This document shows positions 23,588-31,944 of a stretch of 62,412 nt of DNA, piece by piece. The stretch's first letter is position 1. Each line of letters opens with the position of its first letter. The DNA comes from F23-B02 sp963625655 (GTDB taxonomy: Bacteria > Bacillota > Clostridia > Oscillospirales > Oscillospiraceae). The position numbers and the translations under genes are program-made. The DNA lies in contig CAVFTS010000008.1 in assembly GCA_963625655.1 (NCBI GenBank), positions 1 through 62,412 of the forward strand, in the 5' to 3' direction. Below the pieces are notes generated by a model. It had not been told where the DNA came from, searched no databases, and worked only from the letters and a program-made list of their open reading frames with translations.

Positions 23588-24361
23588 TTATTCGCAGGGA
23601 ATATCGGCGATCAGCCTGCCCATCACGAGGTAGCGCTGATGATTGTTCCCCTGAAGGCAGGTCGAGAGGATAAGCACCCTGTCCTGCGAAAAGCTGAGCG
23701 TGTAGTCGTCAAGATAATTTGCCTTCACGTTCTTCTTATACATAACGCTTCCGAAGAAATTGTAAAAGCCCTCGGTGCTGTCCATGTCGAAGTTTTTCAG
23801 TATGTGCGCATACGAATACGGCGTTGCGGCAAATATCTCGTAGATAAGCTCCTTATCCTGAGTGTACACGACAATGTACCTCGTTTTCTCGAAGAAGTTT
23901 GCGTCGGCAAAGCGGTTCAGCTGCGCAAACATTTTACCGGAGTTGAGGTTATGCCCGTACAGCACCGTCACCGTATCGGTGAAGTCTCTCCTGTTTATGT
24001 CCTCGCTGAAGATACAGCCGCCGGTGTAGTGGGAGCCGTCCTCGGCACGGCGAATGTAATAATCGTCGTCCCCCTCACGCTGAAGCACCGGATAGCTGAT
24101 ATTCGTTCCCGGAACGCAGATCCATGCGTATATGTCGGGGTTTATCTCATTGAGCTCCGCAAAGTCAACGGGGTTCTCGACCGACGCTGCGTGTATGTCT
24201 GTATTAACGTTTTCGCCGGGACCGTTCTTGCTGATCCTGCTCCCCGTGTTCTCGGCGACGATGTAACTTATTATATACCATGCGCAAAAAGCCAGCACCA
24301 GGAGTGCAACCGCAAGCAGAATCGCATATGGGAGCTTTTTGCTTTTTTTCTTATTTTCCAT
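23588..24361 (-). CDS. srtB: Class B sortase
   Basis: The 257-residue membrane-anchored transpeptidase has an N-terminal TM helix (about 11-34) and a sortase B fold: VPGTNISYPVLQ, catalytic His137 in VTVLYGHNLNSG, catalytic Cys235 in VLILSTCLQ, and Arg243 shortly after. It cleaves a sorting signal between Thr and Gly and joins the protein to cell-wall peptide. The ATG at 24361 follows TGAGGAC. The gene directly upstream encodes a tiny protein with a PQTG sorting signal, its likely substrate. A hairpin with a T-run lies between them. Confidence 0.93.
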   Translation of the reverse strand: MENKKKSKKLPYAILLAVALLVLAFCAWYIISYIVAENTGSRISKNGPGENVNTDIHAASVENPVDFAELNEINPDIYAWICVPGTNISYPVLQREGDDDYYIRRAEDGSHYTGGCIFSEDINRRDFTDTVTVLYGHNLNSGKMFAQLNRFADANFFEKTRYIVVYTQDKELIYEIFAATPYSYAHILKNFDMDSTEGFYNFFGSVMYKKNVKANYLDDYTLSFSQDRVLILSTCLQGNNHQRYLVMGRLIADIPCE

Positions 24362-24379
24362 CTTAGTCCTCAAAACGCA

Positions 24380-24421
24380 AAAAACTCCACGGCAAGCCTT
24401 ATCGCAGCCATGGAGTTTTTT
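24380..24421 (-). terminator. Partial terminator between sortase substrate and sortase genes
   Basis: On the minus strand aactccatggc / gccgtggagtt (one G-U pair) is followed by TTTTTTG. It probably makes the substrate transcript more abundant than that of the sortase. Confidence 0.7.
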
Positions 24422-24433
24422 GCTTCGATCAAA

Positions 24434-24676
24434 TTACTTGTTTACGATGAGCTTGCGACCGCAGAAAACCGCAGTACCCAGTGCCAGCACGGCGGCTGCA
24501 ATGACCCAGTAGATCGCACCGGTGTCGCCGGTCTGAGGACCGGGAGCGGGATTGTCTTTATCAGGATCGGTATTGTCGTGTTCGGGGCTTATTACACTAT
24601 CGTTATCCGCAAAAGCAACGCAGCTCAGAGAGAATACTAAAACAAGAATCAAAAGGATGCTTACAAGCTTTTTCAT
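24434..24676 (-). CDS. Very small cell-wall-anchored protein, sortase substrate
   Basis: The 80-residue precursor has a signal peptide (MKKLVSILLILVLVFSLSCV to AFA), a Pro/Asp-rich stretch of roughly 30 residues, and a complete sorting signal: PGPQTG, then a hydrophobic helix (YWVIAAAVLALGTAVF) and a positive tail (GRKLIVNK). After signal cleavage and sortase cleavage after Thr, only about 30 acidic residues would remain on the wall. The ATG follows GGAGGAATCCAA. It lies directly before srtB. No adhesive or enzymatic domain exists, so it might be a tip, spacer or signalling peptide. Confidence 0.8.
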   Translation of the reverse strand: MKKLVSILLILVLVFSLSCVAFADNDSVISPEHDNTDPDKDNPAPGPQTGDTGAIYWVIAAAVLALGTAVFCGRKLIVNK

Positions 24677-24786
24677 TTGGATTCCTCCATTATACATAAT
24701 CTCAATAATAAAAATACTATATTACATGACAATGATACACTACATTACGTCAAAATGCAATTATACACTTTTCACAAATATACGCT

Positions 24787-25851
24787 TCACTCTTTGACGG
24801 GAATGTAAAATATGTCCAGCACAAGTTCAAAAAGTGCATCCTCGTCGACATAAAACTCCGCATGCTGCTGCTTTCCCATAACGGCTTCGCCCTCCACTGT
24901 GTAGATATTGCCGTCAAAGCTCATGTCGGCTGCGGCGTCCGCAAGGTACACCATCATGGCAAGACCGAGACTCGTTTCGACGTTGTCGCTCACGCTGCCG
25001 TATATGTCGATTATCTGCGTGGGGTCGGTCCTCGCAACGCTAAGCGCCTTCTGCACAAGTCCCCGAAGGAGCTGGTTCTGGCGCTGCATACGCTCGCTGT
25101 TGCCCTGAAGCGTTTTCTCTCTCGGTCTGATGTACGCCTCGGTAAGGTCGCCATTTAAGCGCACCGTCTCTCCCTCGGTGAATCTGCCGAAGCTGGTCGC
25201 AGGCGTCACGTCAACGCCGCCCACGCTGTCGACAATCTCGCTCAGGCCGTCAAGATATATGGAGGCATACGCCGGGATCTCAATGCCGAAAAACAGGTCA
25301 GACACCGCATTGACCGTAAGCTCACAGCTTTTTTCTCCTCCTCCGCCGTAGCTGTACGCAAGCGCAAGCTGTGCCTTCGCCATGCCCTCAAGCTCACCCG
25401 TGTCGACGTCATATACCTCCATGTTGCACATTGCGTCTCTGGAAATTGCGATAAGGCTGATCTTCTCGTTCACGGGATCAAGCACGGCAAGGACATTCAC
25501 ATCCGTCTGATGCGGCTCTGATCCGTCGCCCTTTTCGTAGTCATCGACACCCATGAGCAGGATGCAGCTTATCTCATCATTATATTTATACAGCTTTCCG
25601 TTGTAGCGGACATAGCCCTCATCTGTAAGCTCGGCACTGCCGACATTTGAAAAATCGACGGAGCTGCCGTCGCTCGTCATGCTGCTCTTGCCTATCTCTC
25701 TGAGTATAAAGAACGCTGCGACCAGAATCAGCAGAAGCCCGACTATAACCGAAATTATAATAAGAGCCGTTTTTTTGCCCTTTGAAGTTTTTTGAGTGTC
25801 GGATGCCTTGCCTTCGGAGACGGCGGCGTCCCTTTTGTTTTCTTCGCTCAT
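24787..25851 (-). CDS. LytR-CpsA-Psr (LCP) family protein
   Basis: The 354-residue protein has a cytoplasmic Lys-rich N-terminus, one TM helix (about 32-55) and an extracytoplasmic LCP domain (about 100-300). LCP landmarks include CILLMGVDD, QTDVNVLAVLDP, LIAISRDAMCNM, and IYLDGLSEIVDSVGGVDVTP, with YIRPREKTLQGNSERMQRQN forming the Arg-rich polyprenyl-phosphate contact. LCP enzymes attach secondary wall polymers to peptidoglycan. The ATG at 25851 follows GGGAGG. With srtB it forms a small envelope-building neighbourhood. Confidence 0.93.
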   Translation of the reverse strand: MSEENKRDAAVSEGKASDTQKTSKGKKTALIIISVIVGLLLILVAAFFILREIGKSSMTSDGSSVDFSNVGSAELTDEGYVRYNGKLYKYNDEISCILLMGVDDYEKGDGSEPHQTDVNVLAVLDPVNEKISLIAISRDAMCNMEVYDVDTGELEGMAKAQLALAYSYGGGGEKSCELTVNAVSDLFFGIEIPAYASIYLDGLSEIVDSVGGVDVTPATSFGRFTEGETVRLNGDLTEAYIRPREKTLQGNSERMQRQNQLLRGLVQKALSVARTDPTQIIDIYGSVSDNVETSLGLAMMVYLADAAADMSFDGNIYTVEGEAVMGKQQHAEFYVDEDALFELVLDIFYIPVKE

Positions 25852-25979
25852 AAGAACCTCCCGAACGGAGAATTTGTGAAGATTATACACCTTGGCGGGG
25901 TAAAATTCAATCTGTACATGAAAATTTCACACTTCCTCCAAAAAATTGCGCAAATTTTAAATTTTTTTGAAATAAATTA

Positions 25980-26008
25980 TTGACAATTTGTTTACAGCAA
26001 TTTATTAT
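25980..26008 (+). promoter_or_regulatory. Promoter of the secreted SGNH hydrolase gene
   Basis: TTGACA (25980-25985) and TATTAT (26003-26008) are 17 bp apart, followed by TTTGGAGGAA before the ATG. Confidence 0.85.
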
Positions 26009-26051
26009 TTTACCCGAAGTCTTTTTTAACATTTAAAGCTTTGGAGGAAAT

Positions 26052-27377
26052 ATGAAAAAAGTTAAAAAACTTATAAGCCTGACGCTTGTTTTGCTTTTTG
26101 TTGTCACGCTTATCCCCACTACCGCAGATGCGGGTTTCTTCAAGAAAAATAAAACCTCGACCGTCAACGAGGACGGCAAATGGGTCAGCGCATGGAGTAC
26201 CAGCCCCGTAAGCGCAAGCCTCAACGATCTCGGCGTGCTGGACAAGCTCGGCATTCCCGTATCCCTCGTCACTTCCCGTGTTGTCATTCAGCCCACGGCA
26301 AGCGGCTCCGCAGTTCGCCTCACCTTCTCCAACGAGTTCGGCAATCTTCCCCTCACGATTTCCGCCTGCAACGTCGCAAAGGCCGACACCGACAACCATA
26401 AGAAGGTTGACGGCAGCACCCGTGTATCCGTTACCTTCGGCGGCAAGACCCGTGTGACCATCCCCGCCGGCCAGGTCATCACCTCCGATCCCGTTGCGAT
26501 CAACGTCACCGCAGGTGAGAGCCTCGCAGTCACCGCATACTACAGAGGCATCAACGTCATGCGCACCATCGGTCTTATCGGCGCCGACTCCTATGTCGCC
26601 GTCGGCAATCAGACCCGCATCAACAATATGCTCACCGGCGTAAAGCTCAAGTACGAAGCCGACTCCGGCTCCTATGAGATCATCCCCGCACTCATCGGAA
26701 TGGACGTTCTGGCTTCAAATGACACCGACGTCTGCGTATTCTTCGGCGACTCCACCCTCGCAAACGAGATCCCCCGTCTGCTTGCCGCAAAGCTGCGTGC
26801 AAACGGCATAAATAACGTCAGCGTAACTCAGGAAGCCATCAAGGGCAACCGCCTCATTGCGAACGGCGTGGGCGCCGCCGCAAACCTCCTCGGCGAGGCG
26901 GGCGTTGACCGTTTCCGGAAAGACGTTCTGTCTCAGGACGGCGTTAAGTACGTCATCGTAAAGCTCGGCGCAAACGACATCATTCACCCCTACTGCGCTT
27001 CCAAGGCCGACAAGCTCACTCCCGTCACCTTTGAGGAGATGGTAGCAGGCTATCAGCAGCTTATCGATATGGCACACGCTCAGGGCGTTGAGATCTACTT
27101 CTGCGAAATCACCCCGTGGAAGGGCTACACCCGCAACGTGTTCGGCAGAGGCGACGACGTTCAGTGGACCGAGGAGATCGACGCCATCCGTCTCCGGCTC
27201 AATGAGTGGCTTAGCAGCGACGCCTGCCCCGCCGACGGTTACATTGACCTCAGTGCAATGCACAGCGCCGACGATGCCTACGCTCTGATCTCCGATCAGA
27301 CTCCCGACGGCATCCACCACAACGCCGCAGGTCAGGAGAACTTAGTAAGTCAGATTCCCGTAGAGCTGTTCAAATAA
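26052..27377 (+). CDS. Secreted SGNH/GDSL-family hydrolase
   Basis: The 441-residue protein has a signal peptide (residues 1-27, KKLISLTLVLLFVVTLIPTTADA), an N-terminal beta-rich domain (about 40-220) and an SGNH hydrolase domain. Catalytic blocks are VCVFFGDSTLANEIPRLLAA (nucleophile Ser in GDS), a conserved Gly in IKGNRLIANG, VIVKLGANDI (block III GxND) and DGIHHNAAGQ (block V DxxH). Such enzymes deacylate or de-esterify polysaccharides and small esters outside the cell. The layout WVSAWSTSP...GDS...GAND resembles secreted GDSL lipases/esterases; substrate unknown. Monocistronic. Confidence 0.9.
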   Translation: MKKVKKLISLTLVLLFVVTLIPTTADAGFFKKNKTSTVNEDGKWVSAWSTSPVSASLNDLGVLDKLGIPVSLVTSRVVIQPTASGSAVRLTFSNEFGNLPLTISACNVAKADTDNHKKVDGSTRVSVTFGGKTRVTIPAGQVITSDPVAINVTAGESLAVTAYYRGINVMRTIGLIGADSYVAVGNQTRINNMLTGVKLKYEADSGSYEIIPALIGMDVLASNDTDVCVFFGDSTLANEIPRLLAAKLRANGINNVSVTQEAIKGNRLIANGVGAAANLLGEAGVDRFRKDVLSQDGVKYVIVKLGANDIIHPYCASKADKLTPVTFEEMVAGYQQLIDMAHAQGVEIYFCEITPWKGYTRNVFGRGDDVQWTEEIDAIRLRLNEWLSSDACPADGYIDLSAMHSADDAYALISDQTPDGIHHNAAGQENLVSQIPVELFK

Positions 27378-27389
27378 GCGAAATATTCA

Positions 27390-27419
27390 CATCCCGCCGA
27401 AGCTTTCGGCGGGATGTTT
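27390..27419 (+). terminator. Terminator of the SGNH hydrolase gene
   Basis: Stem catcccgccgaa / ttcggcgggatg followed by TTTC, 12 nt after the stop. Confidence 0.8.
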
Positions 27420-27444
27420 CATTACACTTTGAAAACGATAAAGC

Positions 27445-27479
27445 AAAACGTCCGAACGCCGGAGTGTTCGGACGTTTTT
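27445..27479. terminator. Terminator of the radical SAM operon
   Basis: Stem aaaacgtccgaac / gttcggacgtttt lies 7 nt past the stop of the minus-strand PqqD-like gene; T-runs occur on both strands. Confidence 0.85.
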
Positions 27480-27485
27480 GCTATT

Positions 27486-27749
27486 TCAGATTATCGCTCC
27501 GAGCTCCTTGAGCCTTCCGACAAACTCCTTTGTGTCCGCCGCCGCAGTCTCAGGCGATACCTCGAACTCCGCAAGAACGGCGTTGCAAAGCTCCTCCATA
27601 CCGCACTCGTTTTCAAGGCGGTGCCAGATAAAAGAGCCGACCTCGTTGCAGGCTATAAGTCCGCCGCAGCGTTTTGCCGCCGTGCCGACGGGAACAAGCA
27701 CGGTCTCCCCCGCTATATCCCTCGATATAAATTCAGGATTTGCTCTCAT
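27486..27749 (-). CDS. PqqD-family peptide chaperone
   Basis: The 87-residue protein fits the PqqD/RRE fold: FISRDIAGETVLVPVGTAAK, NEVGSFIWHRLENECGMEEL and a C-terminal helix with VSPETAAADTKEFVGRLKEL. PqqD proteins bind the leader of a precursor peptide and present it to a radical SAM enzyme. The gene overlaps the radical SAM gene by 17 bp and ends the operon. The overlap and the last position are usual for discrete PqqD partners. Confidence 0.88.
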   Translation of the reverse strand: MRANPEFISRDIAGETVLVPVGTAAKRCGGLIACNEVGSFIWHRLENECGMEELCNAVLAEFEVSPETAAADTKEFVGRLKELGAII

Positions 27750-28875
27750 TTTTCTTCTCTCCTTTTTCGATCTCCTCGGCGCTGAGTCTTACAAGCTCCT
27801 CCGTTCTGCGGCACAGGTACTTCGGCTCCTTTGAGAAGCAGCCCGTCTCGCAGTAGCAGGAGGCGGCGCACATCATGCACACGTCACGGCTTGCGCAGGC
27901 GGTGCATTTAGGCGGCAGCAGTATCTTTTGCGTTGCGCTCCTCACCGCTGCCCACGCCGCGTCAAAGCCGACCTCACGGACGTTTGCCGCCGTGAGCGGC
28001 ATCATTCCGCAGGCGCTCATACCGCCGCTCCAATCTATCCAAAACGCAGTGCTGCCCGCACGGCATCCGATATGCTCCGACGGCTCGTCCCGACACTCGT
28101 CGCAGTCGATGCCGCCGCACTTTTCCGCTCTCGCACGGCAGCGGTCAAGGTATTCCTCCTCGCTCATGCGGCGCTTCTCGGCGTAAAGCGAGACGGCGGC
28201 TGATTCCTCCGGCGTCAGTCTGTCGTTTTGTCCGACGCTGCTCTCGTCACGGCGCAGCGGCGGGAACATATACGACGCCAGCTGAACGTGACAGCCGTTT
28301 TCCTCGGCGGCTGCGAATATTCCGTCGAAATCGGGAAGGTTATAGCGTGTGACGCTGTAGTTTATTTTGACGGTTATGCCTCGGCTGCGGAGCTTTTCGA
28401 CGGCGTGCATCGCCCGGTCAAAAGCCTCCGGCACTCCGCACAGCTCTTTGTAGGTCTCACGGCTGCTGCCGTACAGCGACATATTTATCTTCGACGGAGG
28501 GTCGGCGGCAAAGAACTCGACCATTTCGTCGTCAATGAGCGTTCCGTTCGTGTTTATGGAAACGACAAGCCCCAGCCTGCGCAGAGCGGTGTAGATTTCC
28601 CGAAAGTCGGGTCTGGAGAGCGGCTCGCCGCCGGTTAGCAGCAGGTACAGCATACCCCTGTCCCGTGCTTTTCTGCCAAGCTCTATCCATTCCTCGGCGC
28701 TCATCAGTCCGCCCTCGGCCCGCACCTCACCCATGCTCTTTCTGACATAGCACATCTTGCAGCTCAGATTGCAGCACGGCGTAAGCTCAAATGTGCCGGA
28801 CAGCGGCATTCCCGCGGCCTTTGCACGGTAATGCAGGTGGCGGCTTATTCTCGATTCAACGTATTGTGATTCCAT
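27733..28875 (-). CDS. Radical SAM/SPASM peptide-modifying enzyme
   Basis: The 380-residue enzyme has the radical SAM cluster motif CNLSCKMC (Cys35, 39, 42), TGGEPLSRPDF for SAM binding, SINTNGTLI, and a Cys-rich SPASM region in the C-terminal third (CGGIDCDEC, GCRAGSTAFWIDWSGGMSACG, CTACASRDVCMMC, then CYCETGC) able to hold auxiliary [4Fe-4S] clusters. Such enzymes form C-C, C-S or C-N links in ribosomal peptides or activate partner enzymes. The ATG at 28875 lies just past the upstream stop, after GGAG. PqqD- and HPrK-like partners flank it. Confidence 0.92.
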   Translation of the reverse strand: MESQYVESRISRHLHYRAKAAGMPLSGTFELTPCCNLSCKMCYVRKSMGEVRAEGGLMSAEEWIELGRKARDRGMLYLLLTGGEPLSRPDFREIYTALRRLGLVVSINTNGTLIDDEMVEFFAADPPSKINMSLYGSSRETYKELCGVPEAFDRAMHAVEKLRSRGITVKINYSVTRYNLPDFDGIFAAAEENGCHVQLASYMFPPLRRDESSVGQNDRLTPEESAAVSLYAEKRRMSEEEYLDRCRARAEKCGGIDCDECRDEPSEHIGCRAGSTAFWIDWSGGMSACGMMPLTAANVREVGFDAAWAAVRSATQKILLPPKCTACASRDVCMMCAASCYCETGCFSKEPKYLCRRTEELVRLSAEEIEKGEKKNESKS

Positions 28876-28876
28876 A

Positions 28877-29692
28877 TCATATTCTCCGCAGATATTCCTC
28901 AAGAGTGCATACCGCACCCTCGTCCGGCAGGCAGGACAGTCGCACCGTGGGAACGGTCTTTACAAGCTCGGATATGAGCATCGCCGCCAAAGCCGGATCG
29001 TCGGGGTAAGCCGTCTTGTGGGCGCATTCCCTGAATATGCTCCGAAACGCCGTGATGCCTCCTATCGGCTCGATGCTGTTCTCCCGTGCCTTGCGCAGCA
29101 GGACGATCGCCTTTATCGGCAGCGTTCGGTTTTCGCAATATTCCGAGGTGCCGGAGTAGTATATGCCTCCGGCGGTAAAGCCCGCCTCGCTCTGCCTGAT
29201 AAGGCAGCGGTCGCCGTTTATTATCCTTGCGCTGCGGTACTTTTTCCACAGCTCCGCCTGCGTGGACTTCCCCGTCCCGCTCGGAGCGCAAAACAACACG
29301 GCAGCGCCCTCGTATTCGATATACGAAGCGTGAAGCACGACTGCGTTTTTCTCCAAAAGTATGTGGTTTAAGTCCAGCGTTTTCAGAACGCTCACCGCAT
29401 CCGTCAGCTCCCGATACTCCTCCGACACAAGGATGCTCCGCTCCGCTCCCCCGTCCTCAACGGCGGCGTAGGGTGCGGCATTTTTGTCCCGTGCGGTGTT
29501 GTAAAGATACCTTCTTCCGTCGCCCTCATGCGGCTGCGGCAAGGTGTCGGCAAAGCTCAGGCGCACGGTCACGCAATCGTCCTCCCGCTCCGTTTCAAAG
29601 CGAGAGAGCTTATCCGTGACCTCAAGCTCACAGGGAGCCGAGATGCACAGGCGCACCCCGGAAAAATCAAAGCGCTTACGGAACATAGACAT
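28877..29692 (-). CDS. HPr-kinase-like ATP-binding protein of a peptide-modification locus
   Basis: The 271-residue protein has a P-loop CAPSGTGKSTQAELW (about residues 135-149) followed by INGDRCLIR, as in HPr kinase/PEP-carboxykinase-like folds, and an Ile/Val-rich C-terminus. The N-terminal 110 residues lack similarity I can name. HPrK-like enzymes occur in lasso peptide and PqqD-type clusters, where some phosphorylate the peptide. The start ATG (MSMFRKRF) lies inside the end of the upstream gene, an overlap of 17 bp, so translation is probably coupled. Confidence 0.8.
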   Translation of the reverse strand: MSMFRKRFDFSGVRLCISAPCELEVTDKLSRFETEREDDCVTVRLSFADTLPQPHEGDGRRYLYNTARDKNAAPYAAVEDGGAERSILVSEEYRELTDAVSVLKTLDLNHILLEKNAVVLHASYIEYEGAAVLFCAPSGTGKSTQAELWKKYRSARIINGDRCLIRQSEAGFTAGGIYYSGTSEYCENRTLPIKAIVLLRKARENSIEPIGGITAFRSIFRECAHKTAYPDDPALAAMLISELVKTVPTVRLSCLPDEGAVCTLEEYLRRI

Positions 29693-30356
29693 ACATGAGC
29701 TTCGACGAGCCCGGCATAAAGTGTCCCGCAACGACCGCAACGCTTTCGCCCGGCGCAAGGGATTTTTCCACGGTCGTCATGTATGTGATGCCGCCGATGT
29801 AAATTTCACCGTCGTAGTTTTTGTAGAACAGATAGAAGGGCGCCGAGACCGTCTCGGTCGATATGTTGGTGACGACAAGTCCGCCGCTGCGCTCGATGAT
29901 CTCGAATTTGTCCTCGCACAGGCTCGGCTCACTGTCAAACCATATGATGTTCTCCGCGCTCAGGGTGCAGCTCTCAAAGGTCTCCGGCATCTGCTTTTTG
30001 TCCCTCTCCATCACACGCACCTGCGCTCCTGGAGGCAGCGTCGTAATGTCAAAGCGGTACTCCGTTCCGTTTATCGTAACGACTGCGTTTGCAAGCTGAA
30101 GCGTGCTTCCTCCGGCATTTTGAAACAGCGCCGTGAATATATTTTCCGATACGTCATCGCTTCCGTCCTCAACGAAGGCGCCCGCAATGGTGTCGAGCGA
30201 GAGAAGCTTCAGTCCCTTCGCCGAGTCCTCGACCACCGTCATGGAGGGATCGAAGGTCGTTACGGCCTCCCCGTCGTCTCTCAGCACGAAATACAGTACG
30301 ACCGCAAGGGCTATGAGCAAAACAGCGGCTATTATGCAAACGTTCTTTTTCTTCAT
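29676..30356 (-). CDS. Membrane-anchored extracytoplasmic protein of unknown function
   Basis: The 226-residue protein has a short Lys-rich N-terminus, one TM helix (about 5-24) and a beta-rich outer domain of roughly 200 residues with two cysteines (SCTL and PSLCED). No known family was recognised. It is the first gene of the operon with the HPrK-like, radical SAM and PqqD genes, so it may be a receptor, protease inhibitor or target of the modified product. The start is uncertain: an in-frame TTG 12 codons upstream overlaps GAAAGGA. Confidence 0.7.
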   Translation of the reverse strand: MKKKNVCIIAAVLLIALAVVLYFVLRDDGEAVTTFDPSMTVVEDSAKGLKLLSLDTIAGAFVEDGSDDVSENIFTALFQNAGGSTLQLANAVVTINGTEYRFDITTLPPGAQVRVMERDKKQMPETFESCTLSAENIIWFDSEPSLCEDKFEIIERSGGLVVTNISTETVSAPFYLFYKNYDGEIYIGGITYMTTVEKSLAPGESVAVVAGHFMPGSSKLMYVYVP

Positions 30357-30415
30357 GTCATTCTTCGGATCTTTGTGAACCGTTCCTTTCAAAATGAAAG
30401 TATTTACTAAATATC

Positions 30416-30445
30416 AGTTTACACTCCGTTAGGCGTATCTGTCAA
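30416..30445 (-). promoter_or_regulatory. Promoter of the radical SAM operon
   Basis: On the minus strand TTGACA (30440-30445) and TAAACT (30416-30421) are 18 bp apart, about 55 nt before the first gene. Confidence 0.65.
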
Positions 30446-30464
30446 GCGATTAAGCATTAGGAGG

Positions 30465-30612
30465 AATCAAACACCGCCGCCTGTCGGCGTACCCTTTCGG
30501 TTATTTCCGACTTTTTTGCTTTGATGGGCGTCATGTTGTCAAAGGGATTTAACGCCGCACGAGTGAAAATCCACCCGTCAAAACCGACAGCGATTCTGCT
30601 CTCGCCGGCTTA
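30465..30612 (-). repeat. Dispersed repeat, copy B
   Basis: This is homologous to copy A at 4128-4273 but in opposite orientation. On the minus strand a 25-codon frame (30534 to 30457) reads MTPIKAKKSEITERVRRQAA followed by VFDSS and a stop. The TTTGA / TCAAA stem is shared by both copies; the GATGGG hairpin of copy A is not. It lies between the divergent radical SAM operon and the Fe-alcohol dehydrogenase gene. Confidence 0.65.
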
Positions 30613-30621
30613 ATTTTGCAC

Positions 30622-30650
30622 TTGACGTTATTTGCCGTTGAATATATAAT
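30622..30650 (+). promoter_or_regulatory. Promoter of the iron alcohol dehydrogenase gene
   Basis: TTGACG (30622-30627) and a perfect TATAAT (30645-30650) are 17 bp apart; AAGGAGAA precedes the ATG. Confidence 0.88.
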
Positions 30651-30688
30651 TCATATGTAAAATTATCGACAATCAAGGAGAATTCGGT

Positions 30689-31900
30689 ATGTCTTACCTA
30701 AAGAACGCATATTACCGCAGCTTCCAGACCGTATTTGACCTCGGTGCCCGCTGCCTCCCCTGGAGAAAGCCCATAACCGTCAGCGGCGAAGGCTCCGTCT
30801 CCAAGATCCCGGAGCTGTTCAAAAAACACGGCAGCAAAAAGGTCATGGTCGTCACCGGACGCACCGTCGGCAAGACCATCGCTCCCCCCATCATGGAGGC
30901 GCTGAACGCCGTCGGCATCGAGGCCGTTCACTACTCTCAGGTTGCCGCAAACCCCACCGTCACCGTTGTAAACGAGATACAGAAGATGTACCTTGAAAAC
31001 GGCTGCGACGCCTTCCTTGCGATCGGCGGCGGCTCCCCGATGGACGCCGCAAAGGGCGCAGCGGCAAGAGTCGTTCACCCGAACCGTTCCGTCAATAAGA
31101 TGGCGGGTCTGTTCAAGGTCGTGCACAAGCTGCCCACCTTTGTCGCCGTTCCCACCACCGCAGGCACCGGCTCCGAGACCACGATAGCAGCGGTCATCAC
31201 CGACGAGAAAACGCATCACAAGTATGCGATAATGGACCTCTGTCTCATCCCGAAGTATGCGATCTTGGACCCCGAAACCACTCGCAACCTCCCGCCCAAG
31301 ACCACCTCCACCACCGGCATGGACGCTCTGACTCACGCAGTCGAGGCATACGTCTGCCGGAAGAACACCACGAAGGAGACGAACCGTCTCGCAGAGGAAG
31401 CGACCGTCGCAATATTCAAGTACCTTGAGCGTGCCTACAACGACGGCAACGACATGGAAGCACGTCAGGAAATGCTCGTCGCTTCGTTCAAGGCGGGCTT
31501 TGCGTTTACGAGAGCGGGCGTCGGTAACGTACACGCCATTGCGCACACCCTCGGCGGTCTGTACAACACCCCGCACGGGCTTGCAAATGCGGTCATCCTG
31601 CCCATCGTGCTTGAGGACTACGGCTCTGCGGTCTACGCAAAGCTTGCGCACCTCGCAGAGCTGACCGGCGTTAAGACCATCGGCAGCGACGAGGAGAAGG
31701 CAAAGGCGTTCATCGCCGAGATCCGTGCAATGAACAAGCGCATGAACATACCCACGGGCTTTGCAAACATCGAGGAAAAGGACATTCCGCAGATGGTGCA
31801 GTGGGCGCTCAAGGAAGCAAACCCCATCTACCCCGTTCCCGTCATCTACGACGAAAAGCACTGTGCCGAGGTCATTCACCGTATAATCAACGAGGCGTAA
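30689..31900 (+). CDS. Iron-containing alcohol dehydrogenase
   Basis: The 403-residue group III dehydrogenase has the NAD(P)-binding GGGSPMDAAKGAA and VAVPTTAGTGSET segments, and metal-ligand regions GMDALTHAVEAYV, GVGNVHAIAHTLGGLYNTPHGLANAVILP (His ligands). It interconverts an alcohol and aldehyde with NAD(P)H; the substrate is not readable and no acetaldehyde dehydrogenase domain is fused. A near-consensus promoter suggests high expression, as expected for a fermentation enzyme. DUF6110 and a metal ATPase follow on the same strand after 44 nt. Confidence 0.95.
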   Translation: MSYLKNAYYRSFQTVFDLGARCLPWRKPITVSGEGSVSKIPELFKKHGSKKVMVVTGRTVGKTIAPPIMEALNAVGIEAVHYSQVAANPTVTVVNEIQKMYLENGCDAFLAIGGGSPMDAAKGAAARVVHPNRSVNKMAGLFKVVHKLPTFVAVPTTAGTGSETTIAAVITDEKTHHKYAIMDLCLIPKYAILDPETTRNLPPKTTSTTGMDALTHAVEAYVCRKNTTKETNRLAEEATVAIFKYLERAYNDGNDMEARQEMLVASFKAGFAFTRAGVGNVHAIAHTLGGLYNTPHGLANAVILPIVLEDYGSAVYAKLAHLAELTGVKTIGSDEEKAKAFIAEIRAMNKRMNIPTGFANIEEKDIPQMVQWALKEANPIYPVPVIYDEKHCAEVIHRIINEA

Positions 31901-31944
31901 GCCGATATAGATATAATTTAAGGACATAACAGGAGGAAATTATT

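Noticed and set aside
30698..31927. Minus-strand frame of 409 codons opposite the Fe-alcohol dehydrogenase
   Set aside because: A shadow of a well-supported enzyme; its composition follows the codon bias of the opposite strand.
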